32,199 bases of DNA from Clostridia bacterium (GCA_003249555.1 QKIQ01000130.1:1-32199), one strand, 5' to 3'. Positions 7,544 to 16,043 are shown, numbered from the stretch's first letter. Notes: generated by a model not told the origin, from the letters alone. Translations and numbers: made by a program.

Positions 7544-9409
7544 ATGAAGAGACGATACTACGCAAGAAAGCGAAGCAGAAGAAAAACAAGCCCTAAGTTT
7601 TTTATAATAGTCGGGCTGTTAGTCGTCGCGCTTGCGGCAGGCATATATTTAATTGTGACAGCACTGAGCAACAAGCAGGGCAATTCGCTTTCCCCCAGTG
7701 CCACAGTGCAGATGACTCCCCCCGATGGAACGGCGGCACTTCCCACGCAGACACCTGAGCCGACGCCGACGCCCGCGCCGTCTATCACAATAGAGGCCGT
7801 GCCGCACGCCACTGAAAACACCGATCCTGCGAAATTCGGGTTTTCAACGGACATTATGGATAACAGTACGGAAGTGGACCCCTATCAGCGCAGTGAACAA
7901 ATTGCTTTTGGTTCCGGCGATGAATATACCGTTCTTGAAGGGTTAACCGGCTTTAGAGGCAACAACTACCGAAACATATCGAGCTGGGGCACAGCCGCAG
8001 TCAGCGAAGAGAAGCTTGAGCTGATGCTGACAAAGGACACCAGCCGTATCGGCCGCTGGGGCGGCTCAGGCTGGACAGGCCAGCCGCTCATCGTGAAATG
8101 GCCCGCCGAGCTGCGTTCAAAGATGACCTCGCTCTATGAGGAATTTCGCAACAAAGAAGATTTTGTGGAAGTCATCATTAGCTCGCTGGACGGCCGCATA
8201 TACTTCATGGATCTTGCAACGGGTGATAAATCGCGCGATTACATTGAAATAGGCGCACCAACCAAAGGTACGGCAGCGCTCGACCCGCGCGGCTATCCGG
8301 TTATCTATGTGGGGCAGGGTCTCCAGTCTGACGGAGACGCCAACGGATGCAGCAATATGTATATGCGCGCATTCAGCCTGATTGACGGTAAAAAGCTCAT
8401 GGAAGCCGGCGCATCAAGCAGCGATCCGTTTGCTCATCGCGGCTGGCAGGCTTACGACTCCAGCCCGCTGATTCACGCACAGACGGATACGCTGATTTGG
8501 CCGGGTGAGAACGGCATCATCTATACCATGCATTTGAATTCGAGCTACAACACCGACACGGGAGAAGTCACGATGGACTATGATCCTGTGAAGGTCAAAT
8601 ACCGCTACACCTCCGACCGCAACAAATCCGCGGACAAGGGTGCCGGCGGACGGTGGGGCATTGAGAATTCCGCGGTGGCATGGCGCAACTATCTGATGTT
8701 TACGGACAACGCGGGTATGCTTCAGTGCATCGATCTGAATACGATGTCGCTTGTGTACGCGAACGATTTGACCGACGACAGCGATGTGAGTATGCCGCTT
8801 GAGGAGGATCCGATAAACAACACTTTCTATCTTTACACGGGCTGCGAGTATGACGAACTTGTGAGGCCGCTGGGCAGCTCCGGTCCCGCTTATGCGCGCA
8901 AGATCGACGGCATGACGGGGGAGATACTTTGGAAGCAGGAATTTACTGTTCATTCCGGCAGCGTGGACGGGGGTATATTGGCGTCGCCGGTGCTCGGCAA
9001 GCAAGGCACAACGTTGGAGGGTCTGGTGGTTTACAACGTAACGCAGGCTGTCACGTCCGATTCCAACACGAGCAAGCTGGTAGCGCTGAATACTCAGACC
9101 GGAGAAATCGTATGGGAATATGACATGGGTGTGTCGGGCTGGTCATGCTCGTCGCCTGTCGCTGTATATTCCGACAAAACGGATGAACAGGGCAGAACGG
9201 TCGCGTATATTGTGCAGTGTGAGATCGGAGGCGCAGTGGCGCTGCTTCGCGCGGACGGTGATACATGCACAGAGGTGGATAAGATCAACGTGAACGAAGA
9301 GATGGGTGTGGAAGACAGCAACAACTTTGAAGCGACGCCAGCGGTGTATAACAATACAATCGTCGTGGGGTCAAGAAGCAACCATATATTCTTTATCACA
9401 ATTAAATAA
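7544..9409 (+). CDS. Membrane-anchored PQQ-type beta-propeller protein (copy 2)
   Basis: 621 residues, paralogous to the preceding gene along its whole length: basic N-terminus with YYARKR in place of YYARRR, one membrane span (about 18-40), Pro/Thr-rich linker, then matching blades (GFRGNNYRN, GWTGQPLIVKWP, DPRGYPVIYVGQGLQ, TLIWPGENGIIY, GGRWGIENSAVAWRNYLMF, FYLYTGCEYDELVRP, GGILASPVLGKQGTTLEGL). Copy 2 has insertions such as DTSRIG before the first GWTGQ motif and a longer last blade. The copies have diverged enough that both are probably functional. AAAGG lies before the ATG at 7544. The arrangement of promoter, gene and terminator is repeated, so the two can be expressed independently. 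Biochemical role unknown. Confidence 0.85.
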   Translation: MKRRYYARKRSRRKTSPKFFIIVGLLVVALAAGIYLIVTALSNKQGNSLSPSATVQMTPPDGTAALPTQTPEPTPTPAPSITIEAVPHATENTDPAKFGFSTDIMDNSTEVDPYQRSEQIAFGSGDEYTVLEGLTGFRGNNYRNISSWGTAAVSEEKLELMLTKDTSRIGRWGGSGWTGQPLIVKWPAELRSKMTSLYEEFRNKEDFVEVIISSLDGRIYFMDLATGDKSRDYIEIGAPTKGTAALDPRGYPVIYVGQGLQSDGDANGCSNMYMRAFSLIDGKKLMEAGASSSDPFAHRGWQAYDSSPLIHAQTDTLIWPGENGIIYTMHLNSSYNTDTGEVTMDYDPVKVKYRYTSDRNKSADKGAGGRWGIENSAVAWRNYLMFTDNAGMLQCIDLNTMSLVYANDLTDDSDVSMPLEEDPINNTFYLYTGCEYDELVRPLGSSGPAYARKIDGMTGEILWKQEFTVHSGSVDGGILASPVLGKQGTTLEGLVVYNVTQAVTSDSNTSKLVALNTQTGEIVWEYDMGVSGWSCSSPVAVYSDKTDEQGRTVAYIVQCEIGGAVALLRADGDTCTEVDKINVNEEMGVEDSNNFEATPAVYNNTIVVGSRSNHIFFITIK

Positions 9410-9421
9410 GCGAAAAAATTA

Positions 9422-9460
9422 AAGCCCTCGGCGGCATGATGGTTGCTGAGGGCTTTTTTT
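9422..9460 (+). terminator. Intrinsic terminator after propeller copy 2
   Basis: AAGCCCTCGGC pairs with GCTGAGGGCTT (one mismatch) around a short loop, followed by TTTTTTT. It is a sequence relative of the terminator at 7362-7396. Confidence 0.9.
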
Positions 9461-9467
9461 ATGCAAT

Positions 9468-9500
9468 AAAAAGCCGGAAACATATCGCTGCTTCCGGCTT
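9468..9500 (-). terminator. Intrinsic terminator after nfnB (minus strand)
   Basis: On the minus strand AAGCCGGAA pairs with TTCCGGCTT across a 12-base loop and is followed by TTTTATT, just past the end of nfnB. With the previous terminator it separates two convergent units. Confidence 0.85.
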
Positions 9501-9515
9501 AGGTCGTATCAAGTG

Positions 9516-10913
9516 CTATTTTATGTACATATAGTCATACATCGCTTTGGCGGCCGCTTTGCCTGCGCCCATCGCGAGGATGACGGTGGCCGCGCCCGAC
9601 ACGGCGTCGCCGCCTGCGTACACGCCTTCGATGGATGTCGCGCCTGTGTCATCATTGGCGATGATTCCGCCCCAGCTTTGTGTTTTGAGACCGGGTGTGG
9701 CTTCACGCATCAACGGATTGGGGCTTTGACCGATGGCGACCACAACCGCGTCCAGCTCGATTTCGTATTCCGAGCCTTTCACAGCTACCGGACGGCGGCG
9801 TCCCGAACTGTCGGGCTCTCCAAGCTCCATCTTTTGCAGCCGCATACCGCTCACGTATCCGTCTTCAGTGCCGAGAATATCGGTTGGGTTGACGAGGAAC
9901 TGGAAGATGACGCCCTCTTCCTTGGCGTGATGAATCTCTTCGTTTCTCGCCGGCATCTCAGCTTCTCCGCGTCGGTAGACGATATAGACATCTTCCGCGC
10001 CGAGACGTTTCGCGCAGCGTGCCGCGTCCATCGCGACGTTGCCGCCGCCGATGACAGCGACTTTTTTATGCCGCACCACAGGAGTATCGTATTCGGGGAA
10101 CTTGTATCCTTTCATCAGGTTGATGCGCGTTAAGAATTCGTTTGCGGAATAAACGCCGTTCAAATTCTCACCGGGGATATCCATGAACTTTGGCAGACCC
10201 GCACCCGTGCCGATGAATATTGTTTCAAAACCCATCTCCTTTAAATCGTCGATGGTGAGCACGCGGCCCATAACCATGTTTGTCTCAATCTTGACGCCCA
10301 TGCATTTAAGCGCATCGATTTCTTTTTGCACCAAGCCTTTTGGCAGACGAAACTCGGGGATGCCGTATACCAGCACGCCGCCCGGCATGTGGAAGGCTTC
10401 AAATATCGTGACGTCTATGCCCATTTTGGCAAGATCCGCGGCGCATGTAAGGCCGGCTGGGCCGGAGCCGATGATGGCGGCTTTTTTGCCGGTGGCCGGT
10501 TTGCATTCTGTTGGCGGGGCTTCGTGCGCGATAGCGTAGTCTGCCACGAAGCGCTCAAGCCGCCCGATACCCACAGGCTCTCCTTTGATACCGCGCACAC
10601 AGCGTTCTTCGCACTGCGTTTCCTGGGGGCAAACACGGCCGCAAATAGCCGGCAGGCCGTTGGTTTCGCGAATTTTATCATACGCCTCAATATACTTGCC
10701 CTGGGCAGCCAGCGCGATAAACTCAGGGATCTGTACGTTGACGGGACAGCCGGATACGCACGGATGGTTCTTGCATTGCAGACAGCGCTCTGCCTCGGTC
10801 TTCGCCATTTCTTCGGTGTATCCGAGTGCCACTTCGGTGAAATTGCATGCTCTTTGTTTGGCATCCTGTTCGGGCATTGCTGTTTTTTTTGGATCCATAT
10901 TGCGTTTTGTCAT
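9516..10913 (-). CDS. nfnB: NfnB-type large subunit of NADH-dependent ferredoxin:NADP+ oxidoreductase (GltA-like)
   Basis: 465 residues, the size of the homotetrameric glutamate-synthase small-subunit family (gltA). Two Cys clusters for 4Fe-4S centres are visible: C44, C47, C52, C56 and C91, C95, C101, C105. An FAD-binding Rossmann motif (AAIIGSGPAGLTCAADLA) lies near residues 144-161 and an NADPH-binding motif (VAVIGGGNVAMDAARCAKRL) near residue 290. Alone this would be called glutamate synthase small subunit. No gltB-type large subunit is present and the gene is translationally coupled (4-base ATGA overlap) to a ferredoxin-NADP reductase-like subunit, so it is better read as NfnB. The NfnAB complex couples NADH and reduced ferredoxin oxidation to NADP+ reduction by flavin-based bifurcation in anaerobes. 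Cytoplasmic. Confidence 0.88.
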   Translation of the reverse strand: MTKRNMDPKKTAMPEQDAKQRACNFTEVALGYTEEMAKTEAERCLQCKNHPCVSGCPVNVQIPEFIALAAQGKYIEAYDKIRETNGLPAICGRVCPQETQCEERCVRGIKGEPVGIGRLERFVADYAIAHEAPPTECKPATGKKAAIIGSGPAGLTCAADLAKMGIDVTIFEAFHMPGGVLVYGIPEFRLPKGLVQKEIDALKCMGVKIETNMVMGRVLTIDDLKEMGFETIFIGTGAGLPKFMDIPGENLNGVYSANEFLTRINLMKGYKFPEYDTPVVRHKKVAVIGGGNVAMDAARCAKRLGAEDVYIVYRRGEAEMPARNEEIHHAKEEGVIFQFLVNPTDILGTEDGYVSGMRLQKMELGEPDSSGRRRPVAVKGSEYEIELDAVVVAIGQSPNPLMREATPGLKTQSWGGIIANDDTGATSIEGVYAGGDAVSGAATVILAMGAGKAAAKAMYDYMYIK

Positions 10914-11743
10914 GACTCTACCCCCTTGAACAGGTTGCAGGAGTCTTCCTGCTCTTTTTTATACATATTCTGACGGCGCATGGCTTCGTCAAAATCCACC
11001 TCGTGGCCGTCAAAGTCGGGCCCGTCCACGCAGGCAAATTTCGTTTTGCCGCCCACGGTGACGCGGCAGCCGCCGCACATGCCCGTGCCGTCGATCATAA
11101 TCGGGTTCATGCTGATGATTGTCTTAATGCCGTATTGCTTGGTAAGCTTAGAAACGAATTTCATCATAATCAGCGGACCGATGGCAATGACCAAATCAAA
11201 CTTTTCACCCGCTTCGATTTCAGATTTAAGTGCGTCGGTCACGAATCCCTGGTGGCCGTTGCTCCCGTCATCCGTCATGACAATGAGCTTATCGGATACG
11301 TCGCCGATTTCCTTTTCCAGTAGTACCAGGTTCTGAGTGCGAAAGCCTGTGATACTGGTTACATCAACGCCAAGAGAATGCAGCTTTTTCGCCTGCGGGT
11401 ATGCGATAGCCGTGCCAAGACCGCCGCCGATAACAGCCGCTTTTTTGATACTGCTGTCGAAATGAGACGGTTTGCCAAGCGGCCCCACAAAATCAAGAAG
11501 GCTGTCGCCTTCATTCAACGTGCCAAGGTGAATCGTCGTTTTACCGACTTCCTGGAAAATAATCGTCACAGTGCCGGCTTCTTCGTCGTAATCGGCAATG
11601 GTCAGCGGTATGCGTTCGCCCTGTTCATTGATGCGCAATATGATAAACTGACCGGGCTGCGCTTTTCTTGCAACCAGCGGTGCATCAATGACCATGAGCT
11701 TGACTTGCTCGCTCAGGGTTTGTTTTTTAAGAATCTTATACAC
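10910..11743 (-). CDS. nfnA: NfnA-type small subunit (ferredoxin-NADP reductase/dihydroorotate-dehydrogenase PyrK-like)
   Basis: 277 residues from a GTG at 11743, which follows GGAGAGG at a normal distance; an in-frame ATG at 11779 overlaps the -10 box and is rejected. The N-terminal part is the FAD-binding barrel (RKAQPGQFIILRINEQGERIPLT), followed by an NAD-binding domain (AVIGGGLGTAIAYPQAKKL). The C-terminal part has the 2Fe-2S pattern MCGGCRVTVGG with a further Cys in KFACVDGP, matching the PyrK/NfnA family. It overlaps nfnB by four bases and shares one promoter. In the complex NfnA holds the FAD and 2Fe-2S centre that interact with NADH. Annotators may call it a sulfide dehydrogenase subunit or ferredoxin-NADP+ reductase subunit alpha. 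Confidence 0.88.
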   Translation of the reverse strand: MYKILKKQTLSEQVKLMVIDAPLVARKAQPGQFIILRINEQGERIPLTIADYDEEAGTVTIIFQEVGKTTIHLGTLNEGDSLLDFVGPLGKPSHFDSSIKKAAVIGGGLGTAIAYPQAKKLHSLGVDVTSITGFRTQNLVLLEKEIGDVSDKLIVMTDDGSNGHQGFVTDALKSEIEAGEKFDLVIAIGPLIMMKFVSKLTKQYGIKTIISMNPIMIDGTGMCGGCRVTVGGKTKFACVDGPDFDGHEVDFDEAMRRQNMYKKEQEDSCNLFKGVES

Positions 11744-11778
11744 AGCAATCTTCCTCTCCTCAAATAAATAGCACAGCA

Positions 11779-11787
11779 ATTATAACA
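11779..11787 (-). promoter_or_regulatory. Extended -10 promoter of nfnAB
   Basis: The minus strand reads TGTTATAAT, a perfect -10 with extended TGn. Transcription should start near 11773, leaving a leader of about 30 bases that contains the Shine-Dalgarno and supports the GTG start at 11743. Confidence 0.65.
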
Positions 11788-11902
11788 TTAAAACAGTAAA
11801 TATTAAAGCGTTTATAGATTCAAAAAAAGCATACGCATATAATTATAAACGTCATATAATCATACAACCTTTGCCAGTGCTTTTGCTAATGCATTTTTTA
11901 TA

Positions 11903-11931
11903 TTGATACGCCCAGGATAACCTGTTATACT
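11903..11931 (+). promoter_or_regulatory. Promoter of murA
   Basis: TTGATA (11903-11908), an exact 17-base spacer and TATACT (11926-11931) preceded by TGT, so an extended -10 promoter. The predicted start near 11938 gives a leader of about 50 bases. Confidence 0.8.
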
Positions 11932-11958
11932 CATCTATGTGATTAAACACGACATAAT

Positions 11959-11980
11959 GGAGGATTGTGCAGTTCTGCAC
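11959..11980 (+). promoter_or_regulatory. murA ribosome site with hairpin between Shine-Dalgarno and start
   Basis: GGAGGA lies at 11959-11964, 25 bases from the first plausible ATG (11989), too far for normal initiation. The intervening GTGCA-GTTC-TGCAC (11967-11980) is a perfect inverted repeat; folding it out leaves about 11 bases between GGAGG and 11989. The in-frame TTG at 11965 is only one base after the site and would add residues absent from MurA. Confidence 0.5.
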
Positions 11981-11988
11981 GCATTAGC

Positions 11989-13284
11989 ATGATGAAAGAA
12001 AAGCTTGTAATCAGGGGCGGGAAACCGCTAAAAGGGACAGTTTGCGTCAGTGGCGCGAAGAACGCGGCTGTAGCCATACTCCCCGCTACAATTCTTTGTG
12101 AAGGCAAATGCGAGATTGACAATCTGCCCAATATCGACGACGTCCGTCTGCTGGACCATCTGCTTTGTTGGATGGGTGCCGCGACAACTCTGGATAAAAC
12201 CAAAATTACGATAGAAACGAGCGGCATAAACAAACATGTGATCGACAACGACGCTGTGAAAATGATGCGCGCTTCTTATTATCTTATGGGCGCGCTTTTG
12301 GGGCGCTTTGGCAAGGCTGAGGTGTCTTTGCCGGGCGGCTGTGCCATCGGCCTGCGCCCGATTGATCAGCATATCAAAGGCATGGAAGCGCTCGGCGCCA
12401 CTGTTAAGACGGAATACGGTATGCTCAAAGCTTCGGCTCCAAACGGTCTTGTCGGAACCGATATTTATCTCGACGTCGTGTCTGTCGGCGCGACGATCAA
12501 TGTGATGCTTGCGGCGGTGCTCGCCAAGGGCAAGACGACGATTGTAAATGCGGCTAAGGAGCCGCATGTGGTGGATGTCGCAAACTTTTTAAATTGCATG
12601 GGTGCCAAGGTGAAAGGCGCGGGTACGGATATTGTGCGTATCACGGGTGTAGACAAGCTGCATGGCTGCAGCTATTCCATTATTCCAGACCAGATAGAGA
12701 CAGGCACGCTGATGATTGCGGCGGCGGCCACGCGCGGAGACTTAACCATTACCAATGTAATTCCTACGCATATGGAAGCGCTGACAGCCAAGCTTATCGA
12801 AATGGGTGTGACAGTCGAGGAGGGGGACGACACGCTCCGTGTGACGTGTGCGCGAACGCCCAAACATGTGAATATCAAAACACTGCCTTATCCGGGCTTT
12901 CCCACAGACCTTCAGCAGCCCGCCACGGTGCTCTTAAGCACAGCAGACGGAGCCAGTATCATCGTCGAGAGCATTTTTGAATCGCGGTTTAAGCATATTA
13001 ATGAAATACGGCGCATGGGCGCCAAGGTATCCATCGATGGACGCGTGTGCGTGGTGGAAGGTGTCGAGCGCCTGACCGGCGCGCCTGTTCGTGCCACAGA
13101 CCTAAGAGCAGGAGCGGCGCTGATTGTGGCGGGCCTCATGGCGGACGGTGAAACAGAGATTACGGGTGTCCAGTACATCGACCGGGGATACGACCATATC
13201 GAAAGCAAATTAAAATCTATCGGCGCGGACATTCACCGTAAAGAAATGACCAAGGTCGACGACTTCAATTACTGTTTGGATTAA
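11989..13284 (+). CDS. murA: UDP-N-acetylglucosamine 1-carboxyvinyltransferase
   Basis: 431 residues from ATG 11989 (430 if ATG 11992 is used). It catalyses the first committed step of peptidoglycan synthesis, transferring enolpyruvate from PEP to UDP-GlcNAc in the cytoplasm. Family signatures are the N-terminal [17 protein letters not shown], the active-site loop [14 protein letters not shown] with the PEP-binding Cys at residue 118 counted from 11989, [19 protein letters not shown], and the C-terminal [17 protein letters not shown] and [10 protein letters not shown]. The active-site Cys is present, so the enzyme should be fosfomycin-sensitive. Clostridia often have two MurA paralogues; I cannot tell which this is. 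It is divergent from nfnAB and appears monocistronic. Confidence 0.97.
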   Translation: MMKEKLVIRGGKPLKGTVCVSGAKNAAVAILPATILCEGKCEIDNLPNIDDVRLLDHLLCWMGAATTLDKTKITIETSGINKHVIDNDAVKMMRASYYLMGALLGRFGKAEVSLPGGCAIGLRPIDQHIKGMEALGATVKTEYGMLKASAPNGLVGTDIYLDVVSVGATINVMLAAVLAKGKTTIVNAAKEPHVVDVANFLNCMGAKVKGAGTDIVRITGVDKLHGCSYSIIPDQIETGTLMIAAAATRGDLTITNVIPTHMEALTAKLIEMGVTVEEGDDTLRVTCARTPKHVNIKTLPYPGFPTDLQQPATVLLSTADGASIIVESIFESRFKHINEIRRMGAKVSIDGRVCVVEGVERLTGAPVRATDLRAGAALIVAGLMADGETEITGVQYIDRGYDHIESKLKSIGADIHRKEMTKVDDFNYCLD

Positions 13285-13390
13285 AACTTTATGGCGTCAT
13301 ACTGAGATATGCGAAGTATTCCATGGGATAAGCTCGAAGCAACAATGTGTTGTAAGAACAGAGCTCAATTTACATATAAACGTTTGCACT

Positions 13391-13418
13391 TTCGGATAAT
13401 AGCAAATGGTATTATAAT
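13391..13418 (+). promoter_or_regulatory. Possible promoter of the DUF3784-like gene
   Basis: Perfect TATAAT at 13413-13418 with a weak TTCGGA 16 bases upstream. The rest of the gap after murA shows no clear terminator. Confidence 0.45.
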
Positions 13419-13453
13419 ATAAATATACTACATTTGTTTAGGAGTAAAAGCCA

Positions 13454-14188
13454 TTGGGCATTTTGATAACAGGGCTTGCTGCTTTGTCGTTTTTTATACT
13501 CGGTTTTTTCATCCGGCGCGGAAAAGGGCTGATGCTTATTGCGGGGTACAACACCATGCCGAAGCATGAGCGCCACAAGGTGGACAAAAAGGAGCTGTCG
13601 AAAAAAACAGGGAATTTGCTGTTTAGAATGGCGCTGGCTTTGTTTTTATCGGGTGTGGCGTTTCATTTTAAACTGAATTGGGCGGCCGAAGCGCTTATAC
13701 TCATTATGATTGCTGACGCGTGTGTGACGGCAATAAGGATGTCTCGTGGATACAAACACAATGCGAAGATGTCAAAAGGCGGCTTGATAGTTGTTATTGT
13801 GACGGCAGTGATCATAATAATTGCCGTTGTTTTGATGCTTCATGATGGCGAAAAAGATCCTGTGGTAAGTATATCGCAGAGTCAAATACAAATTGAGGCC
13901 ATGTATGGTCTTGATATCAAATGGTCCGATATAGAAGATATATCGCTTATTGACCAACCAATGGACGAAATTGAGCCTTGTATGCAAAAAGACAACGGCT
14001 ATGGCGGTTTTGGCACATTGAAGGGTCATTTCAGCTCGAACAGCGGCCAGTTTATGCTTTTTGTAAATGCCGATTCATCGCCCACGATACGGATTTCGCG
14101 CAAAGACAAAGAAGACATTTATATCAGTTTCGGCAATAAAGAAAAAACCCTAGCATTATATCAGCAGCTAATTGAAAATAGGCTTTGA
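13454..14188 (+). CDS. DUF3784-like membrane protein with C-terminal PH-like domain
   Basis: 244 residues from a TTG at 13454, preceded by AGGAG nine bases upstream. The N-terminal 100 residues hold three membrane spans and the pattern LIAGYNTMPKHERHKVDKKEL after the first span, which is typical of DUF3784 proteins of Firmicutes. A fourth span (about 112-132, IVVIVTAVIIIIAVVLML) leads to a soluble region of about 110 residues that may be a small PH-like beta domain (SISQSQIQIEAMYGLDIKWSDIEDISLID, ending DIYISFGNKEKTLALYQQL). Function unknown. It stands between murA and the convergent noc gene. Confidence 0.7.
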   Translation: MGILITGLAALSFFILGFFIRRGKGLMLIAGYNTMPKHERHKVDKKELSKKTGNLLFRMALALFLSGVAFHFKLNWAAEALILIMIADACVTAIRMSRGYKHNAKMSKGGLIVVIVTAVIIIIAVVLMLHDGEKDPVVSISQSQIQIEAMYGLDIKWSDIEDISLIDQPMDEIEPCMQKDNGYGGFGTLKGHFSSNSGQFMLFVNADSSPTIRISRKDKEDIYISFGNKEKTLALYQQLIENRL

Positions 14189-14198
14189 GCAGCAGTGC

Positions 14199-14244
14199 AA
14201 AAAAATGGGCGGAAACGGCAGGGGTTCTTACCCGACGTTCCGCC
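14199..14244 (-). terminator. Intrinsic terminator after noc (minus strand)
   Basis: GGCGGAA/TTCCGCC with further CG and GGG/CCC pairing forms a long stem (14208-14243). On the minus strand it is followed by CATTTTTTTG, so it serves noc; on the plus strand no T run follows. Confidence 0.75.
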
Positions 14245-14300
14245 AAAAGTAGGGGTATTGGGGACAAGTTAGGGGTTACAAACGTGTCAAACGCTGTAAA

Positions 14301-15149
14301 CTATTTAACAAGCTCTATCGTGATAGAGACTTTACCTTTGCATTCCAATGCGCTGTAGCTAACCTTTACGCCCGATTTTTTAATTCGTGACAGCGCTTTT
14401 TTGATTGTGTTGATGTAGATGCGGTAATCATGCATAATGCATACAATATGCTGTCCGCTTGTGCCCGCAGGAATCTCACCGTAAAGCTTAGAAAGCATTT
14501 TCTCCACGATTTCCTCGGTCATTTTCACCGACAGGTTTTTCTGTGTAATATCCTTAATTAGGCGAATCTGAGCATCTTCATTGTGCAGCCGCAGCAGGGC
14601 GCGCGCATGGCGTTCGGTCAGCTTATACGTTGTAATCATTTCCTTCACGTTGTTGGTGAGCTTTAATATGCGCATTTTGTTGGCCACGGTGCTTTGATTT
14701 TTTCCGAGACGGCGCGCCAGTTCTTCCTGCGTGAGCCCGTGCTCCTTCATGAGGCTAAGATAAGCTTCCGCTTCTTCAAAAAAATGCAGGTTTTCTCGTT
14801 GAAGGTTTTCGATCAGCGCGATCATGGCACTGTCTTCGTCGATAGCTGGCTGTACAAAAGCTTTGATATGAGTAAAACCGGCTTTGCAGACAGCGCGCCA
14901 GCGGCGCTCCCCGGCGATAATTTCATAATAGCTGTGATTGAGTTTTCTCACGGTAATCGGCTGAAGCAGACCATACTGTTTGATGGAATGGGAAAGCTCA
15001 GCCAAGCTTTCTTCTGTAAATACCCGACGTGGCTGATAGGGATTGGGACGGATATAATCCACAGGGATGATTTCGAGCGTATTATTCTGACTTTTATCCA
15101 TGTTGAATTTACGCGCTACATCAGCGCTGGGCTTTTGAAACCTTAACAA
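14301..15149 (-). CDS. noc: Noc-like ParB-family nucleoid occlusion/partition protein
   Basis: 282 residues from a TTG at 15149, preceded by AAAGGAG ten bases upstream. It has the ParB/Spo0J architecture: CTPase core with IIAGERRWRAVCKAG (78-91) and ALIENLQREN (111-120), a helix-turn-helix (LTQEELARRLGKNQSTVANK, 139-158) and a C-terminal dimerisation region. The last 50 residues (YRIYINTIKKALSRIKKSGV) resemble Bacillus Noc rather than Spo0J, and a short N-terminal segment before the core could be the membrane-targeting helix of Noc. Noc binds palindromic DNA sites and keeps the division ring off the nucleoid. No parA, soj or gidB partner is next to it. An orphan ParB is the alternative reading. 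Confidence 0.85.
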   Translation of the reverse strand: MLRFQKPSADVARKFNMDKSQNNTLEIIPVDYIRPNPYQPRRVFTEESLAELSHSIKQYGLLQPITVRKLNHSYYEIIAGERRWRAVCKAGFTHIKAFVQPAIDEDSAMIALIENLQRENLHFFEEAEAYLSLMKEHGLTQEELARRLGKNQSTVANKMRILKLTNNVKEMITTYKLTERHARALLRLHNEDAQIRLIKDITQKNLSVKMTEEIVEKMLSKLYGEIPAGTSGQHIVCIMHDYRIYINTIKKALSRIKKSGVKVSYSALECKGKVSITIELVK

Positions 15150-15356
15150 TATTAAAACACTCCTTTACATATACACATAATCGAAAATAATAAAAACCAA
15201 CATACTTTCCCGTTTCTTTTCTCTATTTCGGGTTTGTTTAATGCAGAATTCGGCATAAATAAAGATTGTCCTTCACATATGCCAATAGTTCCTAATAAAC
15301 GACAGAAATAGTAATTAAATTATCATCAAATGCGATATTTGTCGAAAGTTTTTGGG

Positions 15357-15827
15357 TTATTTATGATATGTTCGGCCTGCCGCGATCATGAAACCGCGGT
15401 AGATTTGTTCCAAAAGCACGATGCGGAAAAGCTGGTGCGGCATTGTCAGGTCTGAAAATGACACGATGTGGCGGGCACTCTTTTTAACGGCATCGGAGAG
15501 CCCGTATGAGCCCCCAATGGCAAAGGTTAAGTCTCCCTCGTCACAGAGCTTTTTCAAGAGTACGGAAAAACGGAGGGAATCCATCTGCTCACCCTCGGGC
15601 GACAGCGCGATAAGTGTCCCCTTTGAAGCGCTCATCAGCGCCTGCCCTTCCTGTTCCTGCGCTTTTATAATCAGCGCGTCGGACGCATCTTTTTCGATGC
15701 GCGCTTCCCCCTTTTCCACAATGGACACGCCGCAGAACGCACACAGCCGTTTTGCATATTCGGACTGCGCGTCCTTCAAGTACTTTTCCTTTAGTTTTCC
15801 GATACAAGCGATAGTGACGTTAGACAT
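15357..15827 (-). CDS. rlmH: 23S rRNA pseudouridine-1915 N3-methyltransferase RlmH
   Basis: 156 residues, full length for RlmH (YbeA/orfX). The SPOUT fold signature is seen in LIALSPEGEQMDS, FAIGGSYGLSDAVKKSA and the C-terminal MPHQLFRIVLLEQIYRG followed by MIAAGRTYHK. The enzyme methylates pseudouridine 1915 in helix 69 of 23S rRNA on the 70S ribosome, using S-adenosylmethionine. The ATG at 15827 is preceded by AGGAGTAAGGA-like sequence. The last codons plus stop read TATCATAAATAA, the same core used by staphylococcal SCC elements as attachment site. The gene is followed, after a 207-base gap, by noc. Confidence 0.97.
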   Translation of the reverse strand: MSNVTIACIGKLKEKYLKDAQSEYAKRLCAFCGVSIVEKGEARIEKDASDALIIKAQEQEGQALMSASKGTLIALSPEGEQMDSLRFSVLLKKLCDEGDLTFAIGGSYGLSDAVKKSARHIVSFSDLTMPHQLFRIVLLEQIYRGFMIAAGRTYHK

Positions 15828-15836
15828 TCCTTACTC

Positions 15837-16043
15837 CTATATAATCAAAATAAAATAAACATCAAGTCCGGTCAGCCACAAAGTGCAGATCACAACAATG
15901 ACAATAGCGATGATAAAAGCCGGACGAGGTTTTTCCTTATTGCAAACAACGTTATATGTTTTCAGCGTTTTGCCCGGCATTTTCGCAAACAGCAGTATTG
16001 AAACACCAATTGCCGCAAGAAACAGAAAGATGAGTGTAAACAT
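15837..16043 (-). CDS. Small two-span membrane protein of unknown function
   Basis: 68 residues from ATG 16043, which follows GGGG by four bases; an ATG four codons upstream (16055) has no ribosome site. The chain has a hydrophobic segment at each end (TLIFLFLAAIGVSILLF and AFIIAIVIVVICTLWLTGL) with a basic middle (KTLKTYNVVCNKEKPR). No family recognised. It ends nine bases before rlmH and may be cotranscribed with it. Confidence 0.5.
   Translation of the reverse strand: MFTLIFLFLAAIGVSILLFAKMPGKTLKTYNVVCNKEKPRPAFIIAIVIVVICTLWLTGLDVYFILII

Noticed and set aside
14221-14275. Four G4 tracts that might form a quadruplex
   Set aside because: One loop is far too long, and the first tract is already in the noc terminator stem.
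15205-15245. Noc-binding-site-like palindrome near noc
   Set aside because: Only half-sites such as TTTCCCG and TTTCGGG are present; the full 14-base palindrome is absent.
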